The notes under the pieces were generated by a model. That model searched no databases, was not told the origin of the DNA, and saw nothing but the letters and a program-made list of their open reading frames with translations. 64,000 nt of DNA from G963422275 sp963422275 (GTDB lineage Bacteria; Pseudomonadota; Alphaproteobacteria; Rhodobacterales; Rhodobacteraceae): the NCBI GenBank assembly GCA_963422275.1, contig OY729418.1:558001-622000 (forward strand), given 5' to 3'. How positions within the stretch are numbered: the stretch's first letter is position 1; every line of letters begins with the position of its first letter. Shown piece by piece: positions 45,189 to 54,177 of this stretch. A program made the position numbers and the translations under genes.

Positions 45189-45599
45189 AAGGCTGTTGCG
45201 AAAGCCGGAAGGCAAGTGGTTTTCGGTTTCTGGAACTGGTTCTGCGGTTGGCACTTGACGACAAGGGGCTGGCGATTGACCTTGGATAGAAGCACCGCGT
45301 CAAGACCTCGAAGCACAAGCAACCGGCGAAACCGGCAGACCGTCGCGTGGTCGGGACTTCGCTCGATCACCGACTGGCCGACCAGCATGAAGTCGAGGCG
45401 CACCGTCAGCGCCCGCCCCAGGTGTTGCCAGTCCATCAAGGCGCTGACCTTTCACAGCGTGCTGTCGGGTTCCATGTGCTCGGCCATCACCATCATGAAG
45501 AAATCCATCGGTCTCTCCCTCAAACAAACATCATGACAGGCGCTTGCAATCCTTCAGCGCGACCTGTCGATGGCAGAGAGGCGCATTTCGCAACAGTCT
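45189..45599 (-). mobile_element. Type D IS remnant
   Basis: The left tip aaggctgttgcgaaagcc and right tip with cgcatttcgcaacagtct match the ends of the element at 5248-6164 in inverted orientation. The interior minus strand keeps RLDFMLVGQSVIERSPDHATVCRFRRLLVLRGLDAVL, a transposase fragment. The remainder is deleted. Confidence 0.7.
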
Positions 45600-45970
45600 G
45601 TTCAAAGGAGTTTAACAGGACCATCCGATTTTCGGAGGCTGAGATTCGGGAAAAACTCGGTCTCCGAATGCCTCGCATCTCTTTTTGCCCACCCTGCAAC
45701 GAAATCGAGACAGACTCAAAAGTTGACAATATTACAATGGGCTATAGGAATCGAGTTGCGTCGCAGTTGAGGCGAGTTTGGGCTGCCATCGAAGCAAGCA
45801 AAGACACCCAAAGGCGGCTTGGTTGTGCGAATTCCAAGGAAGGTGCGCGCATCGAAAATACTAATCGAGATTCAAGATTCACCTTGGGCCAGCATCATTG
45901 TGATTGACGGGTTCTGGACTTTCGGCTCGGGCATCGAGTGTCGCGTTTGGATCAAGCGAGGTTAGCAAAA
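45600..45970. other. No gene seen
   Basis: About 370 bases with a low-G+C plus-strand open frame continuing from the IS remnant (NRTIRFSEAEIREKLGLRMP...). I recognise no family and see no start. Confidence 0.4.
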
Positions 45971-46414
45971 AGCTCAATTCGCGAATCGCAGGCCTGTCAT
46001 GGTGCTGGCGGCTGCGAGGCAGGCTCTTGGCGATGGATGCCTGCCGAGGACGACGAGATGGAACCACCTCGGACAGCTGTCGAGACACTTGATGGCGATG
46101 CCGCGGAAGCGGCGCGGAAAGCCCTTGATCCGGCTGTGGCGGCTGTTGACCGTCTGGATGTGCACGGCCCCGCGCACCCGCTCGCCGGCGGAGCGATTGA
46201 CGCTCTCGCGAGGATGCCGATTGCCGCCAGAGAGGCTTCGCCCTCCGGTGGATCCGACAGAACCGCAGCAACCTTGCGGCACTGTGCCGCCGTCAGTTCA
46301 TCGATTCTCGAAAACCAGTCCCGAAACCGTGCCCGATCCATTGTTCCGCTCCCCATGGTCAATGCAAGTCGGAACCCAGTGCAGCATATACGCCTGCGAA
46401 ATGCGAACAGAGCC
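45971..46414 (-). mobile_element. IS1595-family element C remnant
   Basis: The ends agctcaattcgcg (45971) and cgaacagagcc (ending 46414) match the terminal repeats of the copy at 20290. The minus strand retains MDRARFRDWFSRIDELTAAQCRKVAAVL then the final segment HIQTVNSRHSRIKGF, with the middle deleted. No target duplication is visible. Confidence 0.75.
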
Positions 46415-46649
46415 TAGGGGACCTCTGATTTGGAGGGTTTTTCTGGTTTTGGCTGCGGAAACCGCAAATGCTCATTTTCGGGGCGAAACCGCCGTCGGTT
46501 CAGCCCCTGCGGGGCCGGTCCGGCAAATTCCGGACACGCTTCTCCCCTGTCATGACAGGTGCGGCTAGGCAATCATCAGGTTCGAGAAGTCCGGAAGCAG
46601 CGCAAGCCGCTGCACGTTCTTCTCCAAACCTCGATAGCAAACCTTGTCA

Positions 46650-47657
46650 ACCCGAGTTATGGATAAGCTCTGTTTTCTTTTGGAATGCACCGAATGGCGT
46701 CTGGCACGACGATTTTGCCGATTTTGACCTTTGGCTGCGCCAGAATATAGGCAGCCAGACATGACAGGATATGAACAAAGGCATTTGTTGGGTACCGGTG
46801 TCGTGTGTGTTCCAATCCCATGCTTGATTTCAGTTTATCGAACAGCGTTTCAATGATGAACCGCTTCCGCAACATGATTTTGTCCAGAATGGGCAGAGGA
46901 AAGTTTTTCATGTTGCGGCGAATGCCAGTGATCAGGTGCAGGCCCTGTTGCCGCAAACGCTGGAAAAGCGGCTTCGAAATGCAGCCTTTATCGCCGAACA
47001 CCTTGCCTTTCAACTCGGCAATCATGGTCTCAAGCGGCTTGCGGTCGTCGGTGTTTCCAGGCGTGATCTTGACGGCCATGACCTGACCCTTGTCGTTGAT
47101 GACCAGATGCAGCTTGAACCCGAAAAACCACCCCATGGTGCTTCGGCCCCGCTTGGCCAGTCCCTTGAAGACCTTGTTCCGGTTGATCCGTGCGTTGTGG
47201 CAGACAGCGAGCTTGGTGCTGTCCACAAAACAGATTCCGGTTTCCTCACCGCGAAAGCATTGCATCAAGATGCAAAACGGAACCGGCAAGCGCGGCATCA
47301 GGGCGACAAACCGTCCGCAGCTCGGCAGGTCTCCAAAGCAGTCGCGATATTTCCGCTCCACGCCATGGAACCGGAAAGCCTTGAAATTCTTGAAGGGCGA
47401 GAGATGAAACAGCACCATGATGAAGAGCCTTTCACTGAGCGAGAGCTTGCCCGAGCGCGAGCGCTGGCGGCCTGTGCCGATCAGCCGATGCCGCTCCCAT
47501 TCTTCAAAGGCCTTTGCAAAGTCGTCGAGACAACAGAACAGTGCGATGACAGAGGTGCTCATTGAGGGGATCCCATCCGTTGATTTTGGTTGCGGATACA
47601 GAATCAGGCCACGCCCGATTTGGGAACCCCCTCACCCCTCTTATCCAGAATTGGGGT
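46650..47657 (-). mobile_element. IS982-family element, complete
   Basis: Imperfect 18-bp terminal repeats (acccgagttatggataag at 46650 and its counterpart ending 47657, 14 of 18 matches) enclose one transposase gene. A 6-bp duplication, ttgtca, flanks it at 46644-46649 and 47658-47663. It interrupts the IS5-group transposase between two conserved blocks. Confidence 0.88.
46657..47562 (-). CDS. IS982-family transposase
   Basis: An intact 301-residue transposase. The DDE core shows GICFVDSTKLAVCHN, then FGFKLHLVINDKGQ, then KVFGDKGCISKPLF, and RFIIETLFDKLKSSMGLEHTRHR, where the final glutamate of IETLF is the third catalytic residue. A C-terminal VHILSCLAAYIL helix is typical. It runs nearly to the left terminal repeat. 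Intact frame and clear target duplication suggest recent movement. Confidence 0.92.
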   Translation of the reverse strand: MSTSVIALFCCLDDFAKAFEEWERHRLIGTGRQRSRSGKLSLSERLFIMVLFHLSPFKNFKAFRFHGVERKYRDCFGDLPSCGRFVALMPRLPVPFCILMQCFRGEETGICFVDSTKLAVCHNARINRNKVFKGLAKRGRSTMGWFFGFKLHLVINDKGQVMAVKITPGNTDDRKPLETMIAELKGKVFGDKGCISKPLFQRLRQQGLHLITGIRRNMKNFPLPILDKIMLRKRFIIETLFDKLKSSMGLEHTRHRYPTNAFVHILSCLAAYILAQPKVKIGKIVVPDAIRCIPKENRAYP

Positions 47658-47837
47658 TTGTCAGGGCCGAACGCCCGCTCGCGATCCGGAACGGATGCTC
47701 CACCCGCACCCGGGCCTTCGCCGTCTCCGCCAGAGAAGCCGCGCTGCCCGACATCAGGTCGCGACGTTGGCGGTCGTTCCCTCTGGATAGTGCACCAGCC
47801 CCGGGGGTCGGTGCCGACGTGCAGCTTCATTCCGAAA

Positions 47838-48463
47838 GGCTCTGTTCGCACTTCGCAGGCGCCTGTGCTATGCTGGGTTCCGACTTGCATTGACCATGGG
47901 GAGCAAAACAATGGATCGGGCACGGTTTCGGGACTGGGTTTCCAGCATCGATGAGCTGACGGCGGCGCGGTGTCCCGGGGCAAGTCGCGCGGCCTGCGCC
48001 GCTATCGCTACAAGTCCTGCGGCCGGACTTTCGGCGCTCTCACCGGCACGGCGCTGTCCGGGCTGCATCGCAAGGAGCGGTGGCTGTCCTTCGCCGCACC
48101 CTGCCGAAGCTCGACGCGGACAGCGTGAAGCGGGCGCTGGCGCCGGTGATCGCCCCGGACGCCCTGCTCGTCTCCGACGCCGGTCGCTGCCATCGCCCCG
48201 CCGCCGCGGCGCTCGGCATTCTTCACCAGAGCGTCAACCGCTCCGCCGGCGAGCGGGTGCGCGGGGCCGTGCACATCCAGACGGTCAACAGCCGCCACAG
48301 CCAGATCAAGGGCTTCCTGCGACGCTTCCGCGGCATCGCCACCAAGTGTCTCGACAGCTATTTGAGGTGGTTCCATCTCGTCGTCCTCGGCAGGCATCCA
48401 TCGCCAAGAGCCTGCCTCGCGGCGGCCAGCGTCAGGACATGCCTGCGATTCGCGAATTGAGCC
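47838..48463 (+). mobile_element. IS1595-family element C, deleted, with perfect target duplication
   Basis: The ends ggctctgttcgc (47838) and, inverted, ggctcaattcgc (ending 48463) are flanked by a perfect 8-bp repeat, ttccgaaa (47830-47837 and 48464-48471). The repeat lies in the IS5-group transposase, between MKLHVG and RHFGM codons. The transposase is broken: MDRARFRDWVSSIDEL, then another frame YKSCGRTFGALTGTALSGL, then LRRFRGIATKCLDSYLRWFHLVVL. Confidence 0.85.
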
Positions 48464-48987
48464 TTCCGAAATGCCGCCGGTTCCCCTTCCTCGTCCGGTG
48501 CATCTCCAGACCGCGGGCGTTGCTCTCGTTCCCGGTCGACGACGGCGCCGAAATGATGGTGGCGTCAACCAGGGTGCCCTTCTTCAGCGCTCGGCCAGGT
48601 GATTCCCGATCTCCCGAACGGCAGGTGCGCCAGTCCGCGGCACTCCGGCCGGCGGCGGAAGTCGGGATCATCGTCTCGTCCGGAACCTTCTCCGGACCCA
48701 CCCCGCAAAGCGCCGAACGCTCTCGGCCTCGCAGAGCAGGTCCTCCATCGCCGGCAGCGGATGCGGCTGTCGCCCCTTGCCGCAGCCCTTCGGATGCGTC
48801 GGCGCAATGCGGGCTTCCAGTCACGCCCAAGGGACCGGGTCGTCCATCCGCTCCGGAAAGATCTCGCGGCGCGTCTTGCGGTCGCATTCAAGGCTTGCAA
48901 AGGTCAATTGCCGAAGGCGCTGCATGGCATGATCCCCTAAAAAAAGGCGTGGCGCAAGACAGCGAGCGCCCCCCGGATGCACAATTC

Positions 48988-49210
48988 GTATCGAACGGGA
49001 CTCTTCAATTTCGTTATTTTACCATCGCTGTGCCCCCGCTTTAGCCAAGCATTCATTTGCGATTTCTTCAATTCCGATCTTTGTGCAATTTCTTCGCCCT
49101 TTAATGGACCATCACGCGTGATTTCGGACATCCACGCCAGGAAAAATTTGTAGAAAACATCAGAGGTCTCCCCTTTCAATTCCGGCAACAAATCCTTTAG
49201 GTCATTAAAA
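48988..49210. repeat. Direct repeat of the DprA-like gene end, truncated copy
   Basis: This 223-base stretch repeats 49238-49460 with about five mismatches, offset exactly 250 bases. It encodes the last 70 or so residues of the DprA-like protein (ETSDVFYKFFLAWMSEITRDG...LKSPVRYE) without the front. The IS5-group copy 3 ends where it starts. Confidence 0.85.
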
Positions 49211-50353
49211 CAACGATCGCTGCCACTGGTGCCACTGGTATCGAACGGGACTCTTCAATTTCGTTATTTTACCATCGCTGCGCCCCCGCTTTAGCCAAGC
49301 ATTCATTTGCGATTTCTTCAATTCCGATCTTTGTGCAATTTCTTCGCCCTTTAACGGACCATCACGCGTGATTTTGGACATCCACTCCAGGAAAAATTTG
49401 TAGAAAACATCAGAGGTCTCCCCTTTCAATTCCGGCAACAAATCCTTTAGGTCATTAAAAGATTCCGCTCCCTCCTTGACGAGCTCTGAGTTTCCCGATT
49501 TCTCGCTATCCTTGCGCATCTTCACCCAAAGTGGAACCTTCCATCTCTTCAGGTTTTGGACAGCCCCGCACCACGTCCCTCCCTTTTGGGGCGCGCTGTT
49601 TACGGCCACTGCTGCATCGGAAAGGCAGTAAATGTACTTGTTCCGAGACATTGCGTTTCCGACGTTGAACCCTGCCTCAGGACTGAACGGGGATACCAGA
49701 ATCAAGTTGCCAAAACGCAGGTGTTCTCGATACTTCCTGGATGTCGACGCGCGCAGCAGATTGTTGGCCATCACGCCGATCGATGTCCCCTCGCTCTGAA
49801 GGGCACCCAGCATAGCGCTTTCATCAATTCCACGCGCTGCACCTGAGATCACTGATTTGCCTTGTTTCGCAACGGCACGGCCGAGGTCCCATGAAAAGGT
49901 GAGGTCATCGTCGTCGGCATTTCGAGATCCGACAACTGCGATACCGCCATCGCCAAGAAGCTTTTTTTTGCTGCCGCAGCCGAACAACACTGGGGGAGCA
50001 TCGTCACCTAGCTTGCCCTTCAGGCGTTCCGGATATTCTTCGTCTGACTGCGTGATTGTCCAAAGTCCGGCTCTATACCATTTTTCGAGTTTGAAACCTA
50101 GCGCTGCTCCTTGATTCAGGAGGCTCTCTATCCGCTCCAAGGTTATCTTCTGAGACATGCGCGTCTCGTCATCCTTCCAGTCGGAAAGGAGACACTTGGG
50201 ATCTCCTTTCAGAAGGCTGGACGGGTCACGTTTTTTGTCCTTTAGCCAACCATAAAAAGCATTCCACTCCTTGACAGAAAGCGGCGTTGCGGCTGTCTCC
50301 GGTAATCGAACCGTTAGCAGGATGACTGCCTGTAATCGATCGCTCACAGTCAT
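49205..50353 (-). CDS. DprA-like (SLOG domain) protein
   Basis: A 382-residue protein. The Rossmann-like DprA domain shows GGIAVVGSRNADDDDLTFSWDLGRAVAKQGKSVISGAARGIDESAMLGAL, matching the GSRxx...SGxARGID motif of DprA. Nearby are ITQSDEEYPERLKGKL and VLFGCGS, also typical of DprA (YPxxL...P..L). A C-terminal winged-helix-like part (GEEIAQRSELKKSQMNAWLKRG) follows. The start ATG overlaps the stop of the RecQ/PRTase gene (ATGA). Its last residues (QWHQWQRSLF) replace the ending found in the downstream repeat, so the C-terminus is altered by a duplication. The pairing with a RecQ-PRTase protein points to a conflict-type system, not natural competence. Confidence 0.82.
   Translation of the reverse strand: MTVSDRLQAVILLTVRLPETAATPLSVKEWNAFYGWLKDKKRDPSSLLKGDPKCLLSDWKDDETRMSQKITLERIESLLNQGAALGFKLEKWYRAGLWTITQSDEEYPERLKGKLGDDAPPVLFGCGSKKKLLGDGGIAVVGSRNADDDDLTFSWDLGRAVAKQGKSVISGAARGIDESAMLGALQSEGTSIGVMANNLLRASTSRKYREHLRFGNLILVSPFSPEAGFNVGNAMSRNKYIYCLSDAAVAVNSAPQKGGTWCGAVQNLKRWKVPLWVKMRKDSEKSGNSELVKEGAESFNDLKDLLPELKGETSDVFYKFFLEWMSKITRDGPLKGEEIAQRSELKKSQMNAWLKRGRSDGKITKLKSPVRYQWHQWQRSLF
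49238..49460. repeat. Direct repeat of the DprA-like gene end, in-gene copy
   Basis: Counterpart of 48988-49210, inside the intact gene. The two are separated by 27 bases that include a doubled gccactggt. The extra copy changes the 3' end of the gene after LKSPVRY. Confidence 0.85.
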
Positions 50354-51819
50354 TCTGCGCCCCTTGATGTTGTCAGAGCGCAGGGCCAAACGGGGCCACT
50401 GCCAGCGCGTCGGAGAAGGATGGAAATCACCGTCAGCGTCCACCGAGAATCCACGACATCATCGACCAGCAAGACCGGCCCCTTTGGGACTGCTCCATCG
50501 ATCCGAAATGCGCCATCCAAGTTCCTGCACTGATAATAGCTGTTCTGTTGCATCTTTTGCGGCTCATTGTTTTTGATCTTCTTTACCACCGGTTTGAACG
50601 GCAGTCCCAGTGCATCTGCGAGTCGCCTGGCGAAGCCAGGGACGAGGGCCGGATGGTTTAGGGAATTGACACAGGCCACCCACTCGGGCCTTGGTGCAGG
50701 TCGCCAGCGATCATTCAACATCTCGGCGACGGCATCTACCAGCTCCTCGCGAAAATGGCCAGCACGCTTGCCGTCAGCGACCAGCTGTCCCCAGCCAGCG
50801 TCACCCCAGCGCGACAAGATTCTACCGGTTTCGGCGCGGAGCGATACGGGTATGCTTCCACTTAATCCATACTCATCCAGCGCACCCGGCACCACTTGCT
50901 TTTTGCACTCCAGCCCGAACTCGGCGTGACGAAGGAATCTCGATGCGGTTATCGCGAGTTCACGTGTGAATTTCGAGGGTACGATCGGACGTCCCAGGCA
51001 GGGAGCGCATTTGCCACAGGGTCGGGGATTTTCGTCATCCAGCGCCTTGGCAAGGAACTCCATCAAGCAACCCTCTTCGGCAACGTAACGCTGAACTTCC
51101 TCCCATTCGATCTCGCGCTGCGCAGTCAGCCGCGCGATCTTGTCGCGGTCCATTCGGTAGGGCACAGGCGTTCGTTGCCACTGCCTGCCCGACTTGATGA
51201 CTGGCGCCGGGTTTTCCACTGACAGGAACTTGAGCGCTTTCTCAATCTGGCCCCGCCTGAGATTAACCGCTTTCCCGATCTGCTGCGTGCTCAAACCGTC
51301 ACTTTCTTCTAGCGCCTCAAGTATGGCTAGCACCCACGCTTCTGCTGGAAATGCGCTTCTTCTGAAATAGTCAAGAATACGCTCATCCTCTGCGCCTGAC
51401 ATTAGAATGCCGACTGCGCGGTCTATCGCACGGCCCGCCCGACCGACCTGTTGATAGTAGGCGACAATGGAACCCGGCGCTTGGTAATGAACAACGAACC
51501 CGAGGTCTGGTTTGTCGTATCCCATTCCGAGAGCAGTCGTCGCGACCAGAGCCTTTATCTTGTTATCCAAAAGCTGTTGTTCGAGATGCTGGCGATACGC
51601 ATCCGTGTCTTCGAAGCCGTCGCCCAGCACTCCGCTGTAATATGCTCGGGATTCAATCCCCTGCGACCGCAGCCAGTCTGCGACTTGCTCCGCATCCCGT
51701 CTGGTGAGCGTGTAAACAATTCCGGTCCTGGGCAAAGAGCCTATGTGTTCCGCCAACCATGCCAAACGCGCCTCTGGAGCAGGCAACCGCAGCGTTTGCA
51801 GGGCAAGGGTGGTACGCAT
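50350..51819 (-). CDS. RecQ-like helicase C-terminal half fused to a phosphoribosyltransferase domain
   Basis: A 489-residue frame. It starts with the second RecA domain (RTGIVYTLTRRDAEQVADWL, ALVATTALGMGYDKPDLGFVVHYQ, YYQQVGRAGRAIDRA), then a RecQ-type zinc and winged-helix region (CGKCAPCLGRP). The last 150 residues hold a phosphoribosyltransferase: GPVLLVDDVVDSRWTLTVISILLRRAG, the PRPP-binding motif. Its ATG overlaps the TAA of the N-terminal half by one base (TAATG). In relatives both halves are one chain, so a one-base deletion probably split the gene, though coupled translation of two parts cannot be excluded. Confidence 0.8.
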   Translation of the reverse strand: MRTTLALQTLRLPAPEARLAWLAEHIGSLPRTGIVYTLTRRDAEQVADWLRSQGIESRAYYSGVLGDGFEDTDAYRQHLEQQLLDNKIKALVATTALGMGYDKPDLGFVVHYQAPGSIVAYYQQVGRAGRAIDRAVGILMSGAEDERILDYFRRSAFPAEAWVLAILEALEESDGLSTQQIGKAVNLRRGQIEKALKFLSVENPAPVIKSGRQWQRTPVPYRMDRDKIARLTAQREIEWEEVQRYVAEEGCLMEFLAKALDDENPRPCGKCAPCLGRPIVPSKFTRELAITASRFLRHAEFGLECKKQVVPGALDEYGLSGSIPVSLRAETGRILSRWGDAGWGQLVADGKRAGHFREELVDAVAEMLNDRWRPAPRPEWVACVNSLNHPALVPGFARRLADALGLPFKPVVKKIKNNEPQKMQQNSYYQCRNLDGAFRIDGAVPKGPVLLVDDVVDSRWTLTVISILLRRAGSGPVWPCALTTSRGAE

Positions 51820-52448
51820 TAGGCTTCCGCGCTGAATGCCAATGCACCCAGTTGGGTCCGTACATCCTGGATCACGCGATTGTTCGCCGTGGCCGTCGTG
51901 CCCAGAATCGGGACGTTGCGCGGCATGTGCCGCAAGATGTTGTCGAGGCGCCGGTAATCGGGGCGAAAATCATGACCCCAGTCAGAGATGCAGTGCGCCT
52001 CGTCCACGACTAGCAGGCCAATTCGTCCCGCGATCGGCAGAAGAACTTTCTCGACGAACTCTTCGTTCGCCAGTCGCTCTGGTGATACGAGCAGCGCATC
52101 AGCCTCGTCCTTTCGAATGGTACGCTGAAGCTCAGGCCATGACTTTTTGTTGGCCGAATTGATTGTGAAGGCACGGACACCAAAACGTTCTGCGGATTCA
52201 ATCTGATTGCGCATTAAGGCGAGGAGAGGGGACACGATAAGCGTTGGTCCACGCCCGCGGTCGCGAAGAATGCGCGATGCAATGAAATACACCGAGCTCT
52301 TGCCCCACCCTGTACGCTGCACCACAAGCAGTTGCTTGCGTCGGTTGACCAGCGCATCAATGGCTTGCCATTGCCCTTCTCTGAACCCAGCCGCACCATC
52401 GCCGATAGCTTGCCTTAACATGTAGAGCGCGTCGCCTTTATTCATCAT
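51819..52448 (-). CDS. RecQ-like helicase, N-terminal half
   Basis: A 209-residue frame with the first RecA domain. GFREGQWQAIDALVNRRKQL is the RecQ Q-motif region. QRTGWGKSSVYFIA is Walker A, and LIVSPLLALMRNQIE is motif Ia. VVDEAHCISDWGHDFRPDYRRL is the DEAH box, and ILGTTATANNRV is motif III. The frame ends in TAA just where the linker to the second RecA domain should be; the remainder is in the overlapping gene downstream. An IS5-group element stands about 45 bases upstream, so the natural promoter may be displaced. Confidence 0.8.
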   Translation of the reverse strand: MMNKGDALYMLRQAIGDGAAGFREGQWQAIDALVNRRKQLLVVQRTGWGKSSVYFIASRILRDRGRGPTLIVSPLLALMRNQIESAERFGVRAFTINSANKKSWPELQRTIRKDEADALLVSPERLANEEFVEKVLLPIAGRIGLLVVDEAHCISDWGHDFRPDYRRLDNILRHMPRNVPILGTTATANNRVIQDVRTQLGALAFSAEA

Positions 52449-52497
52449 CAGTATTGTTCCACCAGCGTTTCCTGCCATTCCCAAACATCTTGATTAA

Positions 52498-53116
52498 GAA
52501 GCCTCTGATTTGTTTGGCTGTGGGAGTTGCTCTTCCTGGCTGCATCGGCCGGTTTTCCGCGATTCGGAACGGATGCTCCACTCGGACCAGCTTCTCCTCG
52601 CTGTGCAGAAGCCAGCCCGAAGGCGTCAAGGTCGCGACGTTCGCGGCCGTTCCATCCAGATGGCACGCCAGCCACCGGGGGTCGGTGCCAACGTGCGGCT
52701 TCATCCCGAAATTCCGCCAACTCCCCTTCTTCGTCCGGTGCATCTCCGGGGCGCGGGCCTTGCTCCCGTTCCCGACCAACGACGGCGTCAACGATGGTGC
52801 CCTCCTTCAGCGAAAACCCCCGTTCGTCCAGATGACCCTTGATCTCCTTAAACAGCAGGCGCGCCAGTCCGCGGCGCTCCAGCCGGCGGCGGAAGATCGT
52901 TATCGTCGTCTTCCCCGGCATCTTCTCCAGCATCGCTCCGGAAAAATCTCGCGACGCGTCTTGCGCTTCCTGCGGTCATGTTCAAGGCTCGCAAAGCTCG
53001 GTGGCTGAAGGCGCTGCATGACGAGACCCCCCGAAAAGAGGATGCAGCGCAACATGCCATGCACGCCCCGTATGCACAATGCCACCCACATATCAGGCTG
53101 TATTCAGAGGTTCCTT
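52498..53116 (-). mobile_element. IS5-group stub, copy 4
   Basis: The ends gaagcctctgat (52498) and the inverted counterpart ending 53116 are flanked by a perfect TTAA duplication (52494-52497 and 53117-53120), fitting YTAR. The minus strand keeps broken transposase pieces: FASLEHDRRKRKTRREIF, TITIFRRRLERRGLARLLF, FSLKEGTIVDAVV, FGMKPHVGTDPR. The 3' half of the gene is deleted. Confidence 0.82.
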
Positions 53117-53120
53117 AATG

Positions 53121-53379
53121 CACTGACTGTGGCGGAGATCATGGTGGCACTACCGATTTTTACCCAAGACATTGGGCTCGGTGGCATCGGTTTCGGGTTT
53201 TGCCGACCTGTTCAAGGCCTCATTTTCCTCTCAATTCCCGATTCCGGGCACAATCTTCCCTGTGAATACATGCGGCCCTCACAGTTTGATGGTGGTAGGC
53301 GGAGGCCCTTGTGTGAAGGCATTTTTACCGACAATATCTGTGGCACCGCCTCACGATGCGCAGGCATTTTGCTGTCTCT
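53121..53379. other. No clear gene
   Basis: A plus-strand frame reads PGTIFPVNTCGPHSLMVVGGG and continues to 53411, but I recognise no family. It lies between an IS5 stub and the EVE gene. Confidence 0.35.
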
Positions 53380-53799
53380 CTAGCGACCCAATCCACCAAG
53401 TTCGCATATGACGCTCCACTCCTTGTCGGCAACAGGTTGCACGGAAAGCCGCGAGTTGTTGACAAGAACCATATCCTTGAGTCGAGGATCTGCCTTGCAT
53501 GTCGCCAAGCCCACTGTCTTTGGCAGCGGAGCAACCGCCTTGATGTCCACGCATTCCCAGCGCGGATCTTCGGTGGTGCTGTCAGGATGCGCTGTCGCGA
53601 TCACTTCGACAATTCCCACGATTGCCTTTTCCGACTGCGAATGGTAAAAGAAGCCTCGGTCGCCGACCCTCATCGCTCGCATGTGATTTCGCGCCTGATA
53701 ATTGCGAACTCCGTCCCACTCCTCGCCTTCTTCACCCTTGGCGACTTGATCGTCCCAACTCCATTCGCCGGGTTCGGACTTGAACAGCCAGTATGCCAT
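53380..53799 (-). CDS. EVE domain protein
   Basis: A 139-residue single-domain protein. Typical EVE blocks are MAYWLFKSEPGEWSWDDQ, EWDGVRNYQARNHMRAMRVGDRGFFYHS, AIVGIVEVI, and WECVDIKAVAPLPKTVGL, with a hydrophobic pocket for a modified base. EVE domains read modified nucleotides, and fused versions appear in restriction or methylation-dependent systems; stand-alone bacterial versions such as this one are common and their role is not settled. It is read alone on the minus strand. Confidence 0.9.
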   Translation of the reverse strand: MAYWLFKSEPGEWSWDDQVAKGEEGEEWDGVRNYQARNHMRAMRVGDRGFFYHSQSEKAIVGIVEVIATAHPDSTTEDPRWECVDIKAVAPLPKTVGLATCKADPRLKDMVLVNNSRLSVQPVADKEWSVICELGGLGR

Positions 53800-54177
53800 T
53801 GTTCCCCTCTCTTTATCCTGTCACTGCATCGCTCCAGACGGACCCCGCCGAACGGCAGGCCAGTGTTTCGCGTGTCTTGCAGTCCCTGCAGTTCGCGTCA
53901 ACACACTATCGAGATGCTTGGCGACGGACAATGCCCAGTGTCCAAGTCAAGGTCCGGGCCCGCAGCATTGCCCTGACCGGAGTGGAATTTGGCGTGTGCA
54001 GCTAGTAGTGTGCAGATCCTATCCGCCGATGTCGGCGGAAAATCCCACAACTCGCGCGAGAGAGTTTGTCCCGGTCGCCGCCAGCCAGTATCTTCGCTTG
54101 TTACTGCAATCACTGCGCCCCGCCGAAGCTGAGCAGCGGCAGACCCCCAGAGTTTCAATGACAACCGAGATGACCTG
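53800..54177. other. Intergenic, no gene seen
   Basis: About 380 bases between the divergent EVE and matB genes; presumably both promoters. No RNA or repeat was recognised. Confidence 0.4.

Larger units (their letters stand above)
46418..48986 (-). mobile_element. IS5-group element, copy 3, interrupted by IS982 and IS1595 elements
   Basis: The left end gggacctctgattt (46418) directly follows CTAG (46414-46417). Transposase pieces are readable on the minus strand: MKLHVGTDPRG, EMHRTRKGNRRHFG, GNESNARGLEMHR, and near 46600 KVCYRGLEKNVQRLALL then FSNLMIA. An IS982 element (46650-47657) and an IS1595-family element (47838-48463) cut it, each with its own target duplication. The right end is lost: similarity stops near 48986 at a duplicated piece of the DprA-like gene. 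Confidence 0.8.

Noticed and set aside
48937..49191. A separate small gene with DprA-like tail
   Set aside because: It is the truncated copy of the duplicated DprA-like gene end and has no start of its own.
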